From: Kuschelorhynchus macadamiae
Lineage: Eukaryota > Arthropoda > Insecta > Coleoptera > Curculionidae
NCBI GenBank assembly: GCA_030620095.1
Contig: JAUTXW010000214.1
Span: 1,306,001-1,370,000, forward strand
Direction: 5' to 3'
Length of the DNA: 64,000 nt
The notes under the pieces are model-generated. The model was not told the DNA's origin. It worked only from the letters and a program-made list of their open reading frames with translations, and ran no database searches. Position 1 is the first letter of the stretch. Every line of letters starts with the position of its first letter. A program made the position numbers and the translations under genes. Of the stretch, positions 52,703 through 64,000 are shown piece after piece.

Positions 52703-52914
52703 TGTTCTATTTGTACAGCCACTGAATGAAAGTGAGAATTTTTTATCAATCGCCAAAAATTATGAGCCCCGCTTGACCTAAAAATCTAACCACTTATACA
52801 GTGTCAGTTATTTAGATGCAGGCCACACCTGTGCAAAGAAAAATTGTTTTTTTTTGTATTGTGATAACAAAAAAATTTTATTTTGCAAAAATATTATACA
52901 CTTTTGTTTTACAA

Positions 52915-53060
52915 CTTTACATTTAAGGGTCCCTAGATGCCGAAAAACGTGTTTTCTCAATTCAGTCTGCCTGTAGGTATGTCTGTCCGTCAGTCTGTCT
53001 GTTCCCGGCATAGCTAAAAAACTACTTATCCGATTTCTTCAAATTTCAGTCTAAAATTAA
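52915..53060 (+). repeat. ATGGCGG-box repeat family, short fragment
   Basis: Has GGGTCCCTAGATGCCGAAAA, CAGTCTGTCTGTTC and GCATAGCTAAAAAACTACTT in the order of the 57.4-kb array, cut short before the ATGGCGG boxes. Confidence 0.75.
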
Positions 53061-53087
53061 GGGCCATGCATGCGAAAAATAAAGGCT

Positions 53088-53191
<104 letters not shown>

Positions 53192-53474
53192 CCTGTATTT
53201 TTCGTTAGCCCCGAGTTTCTGATAAGGCAATTTTACCGATTTTTATATATCAAATTTTGTCTTATAATCAATGAAAAAAATCGCTTATTTTAAACACTCT
53301 TTAAAATTGGAACAAGTATTCTATAATTATTTATTTATTGCCTACAAAATTACAAATGTACTAAAAAGGTAAGCAAAACAATGGTGTCAAATCTAATAAA
53401 AAAATTTTTAAATTAAAATTCACTGGCTAATATCCAAGAGCCAGTGGCAAAAGCTCTGAGAATCAGTTTAAGGA

Positions 53475-53660
53475 ATGTACAGAAATTTGTGCATGAAAAA
53501 AAAACATAATTTACTTCCGAAGAAGATTAGAAAATGTACACGAAAAATTACAAAAACAAAAGACTTAAGTTACAATGCAAAAATGGATATCCATAATGCA
53601 ATTTATGATTTATACACGTCAAAGCCTAACATAATCCTTCAGAAACTTTTTAATATTATA
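53475..53660 (+). pseudogene. Sailor-like transposase N-terminal fragment
   Basis: Reads KKKHNLLPKKIRKCTRKI and MDIHNAIYDLYTSKPNI, closely like the N-terminal region of the minus-strand copy at 54660-54800. Same strand as the C-terminal fragment at 55490-56210; the two may be one copy split by the minus-strand element. Confidence 0.6.
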
Positions 53661-54962
53661 GACCAAAAAAATATCATCATCACTTAAAAAGTCCTTATCT
53701 TCTGGGTCGTCCTCAAATGGCGCAATGATCATTGGTGCTATTTCGACATCTAGAACTCGTTTTCGATTCCACCAATCCCATATTAATTTCTCCGTATGTT
53801 CCACAGATTTCTTCCAGTACTACGTAATATAATTTAATGAATCTTGCCAAACAATTTGCCTTTCATCTGATGTAAGACCATCGTTCACGTGTTTTTCGTA
53901 ATATGATTTTGCCCCAGCCCATATTAATTCTATTGCGTTAAACTGGTAATGGTATGGCGGTAGTCGTAAAACCTCATGTCCATTTTCCCGTAATATTTCA
54001 TCTACGGCATATATTGTTGGGTTTTTAATAGATTTTGCCATTAAAAGAAGTTCTGGTTTCAGCATATTGGGCAAAGGATTTGGTTTTTGTTTTATTAGCC
54101 AGTCATAAATATCACTTTTCTTCCAGGATGAAGTAGGTTGTTTATTTAAGATTCTTGAATGATAAGATGCATTGTCCAGAATGATTAAAGATGGAGCATC
54201 TTACTTTGGAATCAGTTGTTCTTTTAACCACTTTTCGAACAGTTCACCGTTCATATTATCATGGTAGTCCATACTTTTGGATGTTGAAGAAAACAGTAAA
54301 CTTGCACGTGGGAGAAATCCTGTTGAAGAACTTGCATGCAAAATGATGAACCGTTTTTCCGTGCCACATCTTTTTTGCTCTTGACACTTTTTACAGACTT
54401 GTCCTGCCAAGATTTCCACTAGAAAATATCCAAGTCTCGTCTAAAAATATCACTTTTCTAAATTTTGAATTAACATTTTCCGTGTATTTTTTTAAAAACT
54501 GGATACGCTGACTTGCTATATGTGGCAACTCGCATAAAAATCTTCGATTACAGTCCTTTTTATATCGAAAACCAAACATTTTTATTAATTTTGACAATGA
54601 TTTTAGTCCAATTTCCAATATGACTCGATTTTTTAAAGTTTCTATTAAAACTTGAAGGGTTATATTAGTGTTTATGTGTATAAATCGTAAATTGCATCAC
54701 GAACATCCATTTTTACATTGTCACTTAAGTCTTCTGTCTTTGGCTTTTTTGGTGTACATTTCTTAATCTTCTTCGGTAGTAAATTATGTCTTTTTTCATA
54801 CACAATTTTCTATACAGTCCTTATACCGATTATTAGAGCTTTGCTACTGTTTCCTGAATATTGGCCGGTGAATTTTCATTTTCGTAATATTTTATTAGGT
54901 TTAATACCATTTTTTTCGCATGTGGATGCAAAAAACCCGAAAATTGTTTTCTATTATTCATT
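53610..54962 (-). pseudogene. Sailor-like transposase, second copy
   Basis: From 54962 down on the minus strand: SGFLHPHAKKMVLNLIKYYEN, LLPKKIKKCTPKKPKTEDLS, then LLKSLSKLIKMFGFRYKKDC, KVIFLDETWIFSS (first Asp), DYHDNMNGELFEKWLKEQL, LIILDNASYHS region near 54170 (second Asp), LRLPPYHYQFNAIELIW (last Glu; family N-P-I-E is N-A-I-E) and an acidic tail DDPEDKDFLSDDD. At least four frame breaks. It belongs to another subfamily than the 50-kb copy. Confidence 0.8.
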
Positions 54963-55489
54963 TTGTCACTGACTTTTCAATTTAACTTTGAAGTGATATC
55001 GCTCAAAGATTTTTGCAACTGCTGGTATTTACATGTTTTTTCATATGAAAATATCGTAGGTCTATCTAATTCATCTCCCGGATTTTATGTGGATGATATG
55101 ATTATACGTAATAAAAGAAAAACAGACTTAAAACGTTTGTCGTGGATAAATTATATGACCCGCACGATAACACTGCTTTTGACTATAGTAGAAATTTTTT
55201 GGATATGCAGTGTCGTCATTTTTAGCATCCTTGCAACAATGAATTTACTAAAAAAAAGTCACGTCTAAAATAATTACTTTGTCATCATATATCATCAATC
55301 CTATATTATTTATCTTTACAATACTGTTGTGAAATTGTTAGTATTAAACTTAGTTTTTTATAACTTTGATCAAAAGAAAAACTTCAATTCGTGTGATGAA
55401 ATGTGGTAAAATAAATCCATGTTCGTAAATATACTAGACTTCTAAACTACATATAAAAAACAGACTTTTTTTGCTCTAGTGTTCAAACT

Positions 55490-56210
55490 GTTGATTTTTT
55501 TATGTTATAGATACATAGTCGTCAACGCCGGCAAAGAGAAAAGGTTTATCAAGGAAGATAGTTTAGTTTTTAAACGCGGGACAAAAAGTGGGAGCTACCA
55601 CGATAGTATGAACCGCCACAATTTCGAAAAATGTTTTAAAAATCAACTTGTTCCTATTTTACCGCCCAAATCATTAATTATCATCAGCAACGCAAGCTAC
55701 CACTCTGGGCTATTAGAAGACGTACCCTGAGAATCTTGGACGAAAAAAGAATAAATTTATGGCTTTCCGAAAAAAATATTGCCTTTCCAGAAGAAGAAAT
55801 GAAGGACCAAATCTGGAATTTAGTAGAAAAACATCGAAGTACAGAAAAAAAAATACTTTCTTGACGAATATGTAAAACCTTTTGGTCATATGATTCTCCG
55901 CCTCCCACCATACCATTGTCACTATAACCCCATCGAAATGGTTTAGTCAAAGTGCAAAAGAAAATATTACCAATATATTTTTGCCTTAAAAGCAATATCC
56001 TCTGAAGTTTTGGCAACGCGGGAACAGGTTCTTGGCGAAGTAAGCGCTGATCATTGGCAGAACTACATTGGGCACAGCCAAAAAGAGATTCTGGAAGCTT
56101 GGAAGGTAGTCAGAGTATACGATACGTCAGATATAAACCCCGCCATAGTGACCGATTCGCATGACGAAGATGAGAGCGACGATCTGTTTTCTGACATTGA
56201 TGATCTTTGA
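55490..56210 (+). pseudogene. Sailor-like transposase, C-terminal half
   Basis: Plus-strand pieces: LVFKRGTKSGSYHDSMNRHN and PKSLIIISNASYHS (second catalytic Asp changed to Ser), then after frame breaks HMILRLPPYHCHYNPIEMV (last Glu) and an acidic C-terminus DEDESDDLFSDIDDL ending at 56210. The N-terminal half is missing here. Confidence 0.78.
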
Positions 56211-57362
56211 TTTATACCATTTAATATATTTTTAAAAATATTTTTATAGTTTTTAGTTATTAGTTTTAATAATTTTGCTCCACATTAAGTTTTCTATTGT
56301 TACACTATTTCTTTCTAAAATGAGTTTATATTGCATTTATTATGCATTGTATCTAATATGAAATATCTGGAAAGCTTTTGGAAAGTTTTTGGAATCTTTT
56401 GTTCGATTTTAATCAATTTTTACTTAAATTAAATATCCATCTTGAACTTACTTTCGTTGCGAAAGCTCTTTTTTCGAACGCATTTTCAATGTCCAAGAAA
56501 TTAATGCAGCTTTTTGTTGTTTGTCTAGCTAAATAAAGGATATTTAGAATAATAGTCTCCTTGCGTTTTAAAATATTGTTAAAAATGCATTTTTTACCAA
56601 CTTTTTTAGCCCAGAAAAGTTTTGGCTTTGTTGTTAGAAAATAGCTTATATAAAATAATTAAACGTCTGCATTGCTTTATGAACTGTAAAGTTATTAAAA
56701 TTAGCATTTGTCCTAGTTAATTGCAGCCACACACCAGCAAGATCTTAAACGCGATCACTTCCAACGTGGCGGCCAAATGACAGCATAGGATCGTCACCGT
56801 GATTGCTTTAGTGTGTGCATTCCTTAAATAACTTGGTATATTAACCGTTAACCGCTAAGAAATGCGTTTTGTGCTGTCGTTACGTCGTTGCATATCCGAA
56901 ATAATTCTAGTATAGGTACCTATTAGTATCGAAAACTAATAAATTAAAATGCAATATGTTCTAGTTATGTAGTAACCCTCTGAGACCTGGAATAATAATT
57001 ATAAATAATATCACGTCTGTTGCAACATTTTCTGAAAACGACAAACGCTTAATCTCGAAAAATATTAATATTATAAATACCCTTCTTGTAATTCGAATTT
57101 ATCATTTGAAATATCTGTGGAATTTGCATTTAGAGAGAATACTATTCTACGCTTTACGAGTGTCATTCATTACTTTTATAACATCAGTATCCGGGTTCGA
57201 TCCCAAATAAAAATTATTTCTTCTCGGTGTCTATTCGAATAGGTATCTTAAGATTTATAGCATATCTTTGCTTACAGTTTGTGAATGCCACAGTATTAAT
57301 TTAGTTAAATATAAAATAAGTTTTTAAATCCGAAAATATTCTTACGTTAGATTATTATTTTT
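56211..57362. other. No recognisable feature
   Basis: AT-rich spacer. A GGTTCGATCCC string at about 57189 looks like a tRNA B box but has no partner A box or fold. Confidence 0.45.
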
Positions 57363-59165
57363 ATTTTTACTTCCCTCGTAAAGGGGAAGTATTGTAATTG
57401 TGAAAAATCATTTTTTCAAATCGTCACGCTTCAGGGTCCCTAGATGACGAAAAACATGTTTTCTCAATTCCGTCGGTCTGTCTGTCTGTCTGTTCGCGGT
57501 GTAGCTAAAAAACACTTACCCGATTGACTTGAAATTTTCGTCAAAAATTAAAGGTCATATGGGGATGACCTAATAACATTTTGGTAAAAATCCAATATGG
57601 CGAAACAAAATGGCGGCTTACTGAAATGTAAAAAAAAATTATTATTAAAAAGCTACTCTTCCATTTTATTTCAAATTTTGCAAAAGCATGATGGATTATG
57701 TTGGAATCAACTGGTAACATTTTGGTACGGATCCAAGATGGCGGAACAAAATGGCGGCTTAATAAAATATTTAAAAATTCAGCATGAAAAAACTGCTTAA
57801 TGGTTTTTATTTATTATTATATATTTCAAATTGTGTGCCATAACTAATTGTGGTATAGGGATCAACTAGTAAAATAGTGGTACTAATTCAAGATGGCCGA
57901 ACAAAATGGCGGCCAAATAAAATGTTTGTAATAGTGAAAAAGTCACCGTCTCAGTTTTACACATCTTTACGTTTTAGCGTCGCAAAATATATGTTTTGTC
58001 AACTCTGTCGGTCCGTCCATCGGTCTTTCTGTCTGTTTGTCGGTCTGACAGTTCGCAACATAGCTTAAAGACTACTTACCCGATTGACTTCAAATTTTGG
58101 TCAAAAATTAAGAATCATATGGGGATTGCCTGGTTAGATTTTGGTAAAAATCCATATACCGAAACAAAATGGCGGCTTAGTGAAATGTTAAAAAAATTAT
58201 TATTACAAAACTACTAATCCAATTTATCTCAAATTTTGCGAAAACATCAAGTATTGTATTAGAATCAACTGGTAACATTTTGGTACGAATCCAAAAAGGT
58301 GTAACAAAATGCCGGCTTAATAAAATATTTAAAAATTCAGCTTGAAAAACTGGTTAATGACTTAATTTCAAATTGTTCGCCATAAGTAATTGTGGTATAG
58401 GAATCAATAAGTAAGATAGTGGTACTAATTCAAGATTGTAAAACAAAACGACAGTCAAATAAAATGTTTGTAATCGTGAAAAAAATCACCCTCTCAGGTT
58501 TTATATATCTTCACATTTTAGCGGTCTCAAATGCCAAAAAATATGTTTCATCAATTCCGTCGGCCCGTCTGTCTGTCAGTTGGCGATATAGCTTAAAAAC
58601 TAACCCGATTGACTTCAAATTTTGATAAAAAATTAAGAGTCATATGGGAATGATCTCGTAATATTTTGGTAAAAATTGAGTATGGCAAAAACAAAATGGC
58701 GGCCTAGTGAAATGTTAAACAAATATTATGAAAAAGCTAGTTGTCAAATTTATTTCAAATTTTGCATAAACATCAGCTATTATGTCGAAATCAACTGGTA
58801 ACATTTTGGTACGAATCCAAGATGGCGGAACAAAACAACAAACTACTTAATGATTTCAAATTGTTATCATAACTAATTATAGTATTGGGCTCAACTAGTA
58901 AAATTGTGGTACTAATTCAGGATAGCGGTACCAAATAAAATTTTTGTAATCGTGAAAAAATCACCCTGTCAGGTTTTATATATCTTCACGTTTTAGCGTA
59001 CCTAGATGCCAAAAAACAAGTTTTATCAATTCCGTCGGTCTGTCTGTCAGTTCGCGACATAGCTTAAATACTACTTACTTGATTGACTTCAAATTTTGAC
59101 CAAAAATTAAGGGTCATATGGGGATGACCTAGTAATATTTTGGTAAAAATCCAATATGGCTGAAC
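57363..59165 (+). repeat. ATGGCGG-box repeat family, array 3 (about four units)
   Basis: Starts TTTACTTCCCTCGTAAAGG. Units begin near 57415, 57955, 58495 and 58975 (spacing about 480-540). Each has AATCGTGAAAAA-TCACC, TCTTCACGTTTTAGCG, TTCCGTCGG-CTGTCTGTC, GATTGACTTCAAATTTTG, GTCATATGGGGATGACC and one or more boxes of GAACAAAATGGCGGC. Short frames over the boxes are not genes. Confidence 0.88.
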
Positions 59166-59465
59166 AATGTTAAACATTTTTTGTTAGAGTGGTGTATTAT
59201 TTGGGGTTAAGATCTGGTAAAAAAAACAAGTCTTTCACGTTTCGGAACTTAATTTGTGCATCCTCAGGACACATAGATGTTCTATCCTGCATTAAACCCA
59301 TATTATCAGTCTTTACCTACTCCATTGGTTCGCAGATATTTCCCGGATATTAAGTTTCTAAATGGTTTTCGTTAACGATCTTCTTGTTGTTAGGGTGATG
59401 TATTATTTGGGGTTAGGAAATATCTGCAGACCAACGGAGTGGGTCACACTTTACTATTCCTAGCA
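59166..59465. repeat. Small foldback with hammerhead-like motif
   Basis: GTGTATTATTTGGGGTTA occurs directly twice (about 59184 and 59398), while ACTCCATTGGTTCGCAGATA (59318) is inverted at about 59425-59450. On the minus strand near 59249-59285 TCCTGAGGATGCACAAATTA then CCGAAACGTG carries CUGAGGA and GAAAC as in hammerhead-like sequences. Confidence 0.5.
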
Positions 59466-59474
59466 AATAGAAAA

Positions 59475-59482
59475 ATCATAAT
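59475..59482. repeat. hAT target duplication, left copy
   Basis: ATCATAAT before the left end; GTCATAAT follows the right end at 61818-61825. Seven of eight match, and 8 bp is the hAT rule. Confidence 0.75.
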
Positions 59483-61817
59483 TAGGGGTTCGCGAGACTG
59501 AATCAGTCTCGGTCTCGGTCTCAGAAAATGTTTACGGTCTCGGTATCGGTCTCGATGCTTCGAGACCGAGACCGAGACCTACTTAGTCTCGGTATCGGTC
59601 TCGAAAGTCTCGGTGGTCTCGAAAACAAAATTTTAAAAATAATAATTGTTCGCCGAGGTGTTATTTAGACAAAAGTACGTGGAAGCCTACGTTCGAAACA
59701 CAGAGATTTTCCAATCTTAAAAATTTAATGTAAAAAAACCCAATGTTTGAACATTTCAGTAAAGCAGAAAAAATGCAGGTATATTTATATTAAGAATTAT
59801 TCCAAAAGTCTATAATTCGAAATGATGTTGCCAACAGATGGAATCAGTAAATGAAGATATAAGGCCAATAGTAGGTGTATCAAAATAAATATCACATATC
59901 CCTTGTTCTTTGGACATCAACAGAAAGGCCACACATCACTAGAGTTACTTAAACAACCATCAACAGAACAATAATTATTTGAGATTTCGAAAGATATACA
60001 AATAGAATAAGATATATTAAACACAAAACAAGGACACACTGTATAATGCTGCCGAACTCATGCAAGCAACGTGTTGGGCATTCTAGGGACAGACGTTAAA
60101 ATTCAATAGGTAGAAAACGATCGATGGCTAAGTAAAGCACCCTTAGGTATTCTGTAAACTTTGCTATTTTGAACCAAACTTTTATTACTTTGATGCGTAT
60201 TTACTTTCTTAACAAGGACCGTTCTTAGGGATCTGCACGTTGTGCTTGCACAAAGGCGGCTATGGTTCATAATACTACTTGTGAATCAACTATTTTTGTT
60301 CTTTGGTAAATTAACTATAAAATTTAAAAGTGGAGTAAATTTTAAAAGTATATTTATTTATTAATCAAATATCTACTTGTTCAATTTTTCGCCTGAAAGA
60401 TCAATCTATAACCTTTTTTGAGAAAATGTACAGGGATAAATATTATATTGTGCTTGCTGAATCACCAATAATATCAAGTTCCTCAAGCGATGATAAGTAC
60501 GACATCGATTATACATCACTATTTGAAAAAAAAAGTGATTTCGAAAATTGGAGAAAAGAATTAATAGAATATTTGCAATTAAAGCGCGCTCCAATTTAGC
60601 CAAAATGGCAAAAGATCTTTTGTCTATACAGGCGACCTCTGTAGTAGAACGTTTATTTTTACAAGCAGGGTTAATTAATACAATACTAAGAAGCATGCTT
60701 ATTATGTATTCATTCATACATTTTCTGTAATATTTTAAGGTTTATTATATAGGTTGAAATAAAATCTAAAAATATGCTTATAATGTATGTTTAGAAATTT
60801 AAATTTTTACATTGTTATTAGAACAGTTCGTTATTTTTTAAGCGTAATAGTTGAATTAGCTTTATTGATCATCTATTTAAAACCCTAAGCCAAATTCTGC
60901 TTTGTGTTTTGTTTGTTGAAAATCTTGTCCGTATGTATATGTATTATTTTTATTATACACATATAGTTAAAAATTTTATATCGTCCATTATTTTCAGTTA
61001 CAAACAAAAGCAATATAAAAATATAAAAAACGTACTTTCTTTAATTAGCAAGCCATCGAAGCGATTAAAGAAGAAAATGTTAAGAAAAATTTTCACTGAT
61101 GTTTTTTAACGATTTTTTGTTTATTTTAAGTCGGAAAATTTTTAAACATAAATCACAACAATTACTTCGTTTGTTGGAGACTTTACCGTATACTATATAA
61201 GAATATGATATTGCGATGTTTTTAGTTGTTACAGTCTATTAGTTATTAATTATTGAACCAAAAAACAAAAAATTTTTGTATTTTAGTTACTTTCAATAAT
61301 TAAACATAAAAACCGGTTATAAATTTATAAAGATGACAATATCAAAATCCTATATAGTATAGTTGTGATAAAGTATCTCTTTTTGAGAACAGGGTAGCAA
61401 TTTACGGTTTTAGACATGTGAGTGGAATTTCGCTACTAGAATTTCTAAATTTGGGAAATTCTCTTTTTATCGTTATTTATATCGTTTTTTAAATGACTAT
61501 TTCACTAGTATCATTGTTATAAGAACATATACAATGCTAGTATAATATAATTGATTATAGAAAAATTATTTTTTGCATCAATTAATTTGCCCCCAAACAT
61601 ATATTTTTTGAATTATTTTGACAAAACAAATGATTTACGAACATTAGTTATATTCCTACTTCACTTTGAGATCGAGACGGAGAGTCTCGATAGGCAAGTC
61701 TCGGTATCGGTCTCGGTCTCGGTCTCGAACACCAAGTCTCGGTCTCGGTCTCCAAATACTTTTTCAAGTCTCGGTATCCGGAGACCGAGACTAGTCTCGT
61801 GGTCTCGCGAATCCCTA
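59483..61817. mobile_element. hAT transposon, 2335 bp, ends built of GGTCTC repeats
   Basis: Ends TAGGGGTTCGCGAGAC and TAGGGATTCGCGAGAC (inverted). Inside each end, about 130-150 bp consist of GTCTCGGTCTCGG-type repeats and their complement (59496-59625 and 61668-61808). An 8-bp target duplication with one mismatch flanks it. A transposase remnant with the hAT dimerisation motif lies inside. Confidence 0.85.
60405..60730 (+). pseudogene. hAT transposase C-terminal fragment
   Basis: Reads ESPIISSSSSDDKYDID, then ENWRKELIEYLQLKRA, and after a frame change SNLAKMAKDLLSIQATSVVE then RLFLQAGLIN. This is the hAT C-terminal dimerisation region (LA..A..LLSI.ATS..SER.FS.AG), with Ser-Glu-Arg reduced. 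The catalytic core is not recognisable upstream. Confidence 0.8.
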
Positions 61818-61867
61818 GTCATAATGAGGGAAGTTCCGGGCAAAGAAATTTACCGATTTTTTCTATG

Positions 61868-62100
61868 ACAAAAGCAACAGTAGTCCCGTCATAACCAAAA
61901 AACACTATCTTTCCCTCGCCCATAAGTACACGACATTTGATCTCATTTACACTGATACCTCGAAAATAGAGTCGCCTCGGCAATACTTACCAAAATTAAC
62001 CAGATTACACATAAACTTTACCCTTCAAGCAGTATCTACATAGCTGAAATGTTTGCCATCCTCCAAGCATTGATTTATATACGTACTCATGAGGTGAGGG
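61868..62100 (+). pseudogene. LINE RNase H fragment
   Basis: Reads DLIYTDTSKIES, and in another frame SSIYIAEMFAILQALIYIRT, the first Asp and the Glu helix of a LINE RNase H. It joins directly to a reverse transcriptase piece from a different part of ORF2. Confidence 0.65.
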
Positions 62101-63680
62101 TTATAACTGCATCACTGCTTTGACTGAGGTGACAGATGACATTTTTAGGGAACTGGATAATGGTAGGGCTACGGTTTTGGTCCTACTGGATTTCAGTAGA
62201 GCCTTTGACATGGTACATCGTGCTAGCCTTGTAGCTATGAGTTATTGCGGTTTTTCGCAGGGCGCTTTAAAGCTTGTAGAATCATTTTTAACTGACCGTC
62301 TCCAGGCAGTTTAGCACGATGGTAGGTTCTCTGATTTTTGGCCAGTTACTTCTGGTGTTCCTCAGGGTAGCATTCTGGGACCCCTACTGTTTTCTATTTA
62401 CACGTCTAACTTCTATAATATCACCTTTACGCTGATGATACTCAACTTTATTTTTCATTTAGTCCTTCGTCACTTCACCTTGCAAGTAACGTCATTAACC
62501 GTGATCTACGGGTAATATATGAAGTTTCAAAAACACACACTTTAGAATTAAATGCTAAAAAAGCTGATACACACACACACTAGCGAAACCACAAGGCAAA
62601 CTATTTTAAATAACTTAAATATATCACTAAACGGTAAAAGAATCTACTAGAAATTTGGGACTTATTATGGATGGTAAGCTAAGATTCTGGGATCACATAA
62701 CCTCAAAATTGAAAATAGCATGGTACTTTAAAAATACTCTTTTCGCACAGACATTTTTTAAATCAAGATACAAAAAAATGCTCTGTGATTCTTTAATCCT
62801 TTCATTGCTTAACTTTTGCGATTCTGTGTATGGTCCTTGTTTGGACAGCATGGACCTGAGAAAAATTCGAAAATTGCAGAACTCATGTTTGCGTTTTAGT
62901 TTTGGTATCCGGTATGTTACTCACAAATTAAAAGAAATTAACTGGCTTAATATGCAAAATCGCCGAATTGTGCGTTATTTGTGTTTTGCTTATAAAATTC
63001 TAAAATATAAATCTCTCTGACATTTGCTTCGAAGGCTAACATCTCGAACAGATATTCATAGACTAAATATTCGACGCACCTCTGTATTGACTATTCCTAA
63101 GCATAAAAACAAATATTTAAAAGATCATTTTCTTATTGCATAGCACTTTTAAAAAAAAAATATAAAATTTATAAATTCTCTGAAAGTCTTCTTACTTTTA
63201 AAAATAGAATAAGAAATGAGTTTCTTGCCTGAGTATTATCACGCCAACCAGCATTGATAATTTTGTTCTCTTATTGACTATTTACATTTTGATCATGCAT
63301 TTTATGTGTGTTTCCCTCTCTCTCTCTCTCTCTCTCTCTCTGTCTATTTCTTATTTTCTTACTTCTATTTTCTTTGCCTTCTTTTGGTCTATTCATTTCT
63401 AATGATTATCTTCCTCTTTAGCTTACCTTACATTGTTTTACTTCAATATATTATTTTTGTTAGAAATTACTTTTTTTATATTTACTTTGTTTTCTGTTTT
63501 GTTATAATAATTAAGTTGTTTAGTTGTAGGAGGGCCTCAACAGAACTCGAACCTAGGTTTGGAAAGCTGACAATAAGGCCTTTTAGTCTTAAATTAAAAT
63601 TATAAAAATGTAAGAGATTTTGCATCACAAATTTATAATATTTGAGACTAATAAACGTCTTATTATTATTATTATTATTA
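62101..63680 (+). pseudogene. LINE reverse transcriptase 3' half, CR1/Jockey group
   Basis: ALTEVTDDIFRELDNG and VLVLLDFSRAFDMVHRASL, then SGVPQGSILGPLLFSIYTSN, a decayed ADDTQL block, LGLIMDGKLRFWDHI, and LLNFCDSVYGPCLDS with RKIRKLQNSCLRFSFGIR. A degraded end and a (TTA)n tail at about 63659-63680 follow, like the LINE at 26.9-31.0 kb. A (CT)n run of about 30 bp is at 63312-63341. Several stops and shifts. Confidence 0.8.
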
Positions 63681-64000
63681 AATAAAATTTTGAAACATCA
63701 GTATAAAAATCTATTAATCCAACTAGCCTTATTAGTGTATCGTGGTGATATAATTGTTGTGAGAACTGTTTGAGGAGTTTTTGGAAAAGTTTTGTCAAAG
63801 GTCTTTCCTAATGATAACACTGGCCGACAAGATTTTTCTAACACAGGCCAGCTCATTATTTTCACAATGGAAATACCCTCCCAATAATAAAAAAAATATT
63901 CGAAAAGCCTTAATACGTATAATTTTTTAATAGCCTAATTAGAACCTTTTATATTGGCAGGTAAATAATTTTATTGTAGGGCGGCTAAACTGGGTCCATT
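63681..64000. other. No recognisable feature
   Basis: No gene or repeat seen up to the window edge. Confidence 0.4.

Noticed and set aside
57183..57200. GGTTCGATCCC resembling a tRNA B box
   Set aside because: No A box at the right distance and no cloverleaf.
57597..58625. Short frames starting with MAKQNGG or MVLIQDG
   Set aside because: They recur because the ATGGCGG boxes recur; frames differ between units and none is kept.
61551..61868. Frame with Ser-Val repeats near the hAT right end
   Set aside because: Translation of the GTCTCGG repeat; not a gene.
63306..63605. Hydrophobic frame starting at the CT run
   Set aside because: Low-complexity LINE 3' sequence; no family.

Overview
The window looks like AT-rich arthropod (probably insect) nuclear DNA made almost entirely of mobile elements. 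I found no host gene, tRNA, rRNA or CRISPR array. The signs are a Maverick/Polinton-type endogenous virus, P, hAT and mariner-like DNA transposons, a Penelope-like retroelement, several LINEs, a BEL/Pao remnant, short (57-59 nt) inferred introns and many (TA)n arrays.

Region 1 (1 to about 14.5 kb) is a nearly complete Polinton/adintovirus-like element; its left end lies outside the window. The plus-strand block carries protein-primed DNA polymerase B, a BIR-domain (IAP-like) protein, a glycoprotein-like membrane protein and an unknown protein. The minus-strand block carries chromodomain integrase, a coiled-coil protein, a DUF8207-like protein and the packaging ATPase. A second plus-strand block is the virion block: a PLA2/protease fusion, minor capsid, a small basic protein, major capsid, a micro-ORF and a possible nuclease. 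Three small paralogous minus-strand genes close the right end. Damage is slight: two frameshifts in the polymerase and one in-frame stop in the ATPase. The integrase, capsid and protease frames are open. Replication, integration, packaging, maturation and capsid genes are thus all present, with extra genes that may act on the host cell.

Region 2 (14.5-26 kb) holds decayed insertions: a multi-exon repetitive pseudogene, a BEL/Pao remnant with a tRNA-Gly-like primer-binding site, a Tc1/mariner scrap, a fragment of another repeated insect protein, a LINE RNase H end, and a 1926-bp P element with inverted ends and a 7-bp target duplication.

Region 3 (26-44 kb) has two LINEs, three mariner-like elements of one D-36-D family mixed with (TA)n arrays, a palindromic/direct repeat cluster with a good type I hammerhead ribozyme, and a palindrome with 1.2-kb arms formed by two inverted Penelope-like fragments.

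Region 4 (44-64 kb) has a GC-rich island with LTR-like signals, another mariner-like element with a probable intron, three copies of a Tc1/mariner relative with D-82-E spacing (Sailor-like), two MITEs, tandem arrays of a dispersed repeat with ATGGCGG boxes, a 2335-bp hAT element whose ends are built from GGTCTC-type repeats, and a chimeric LINE end.
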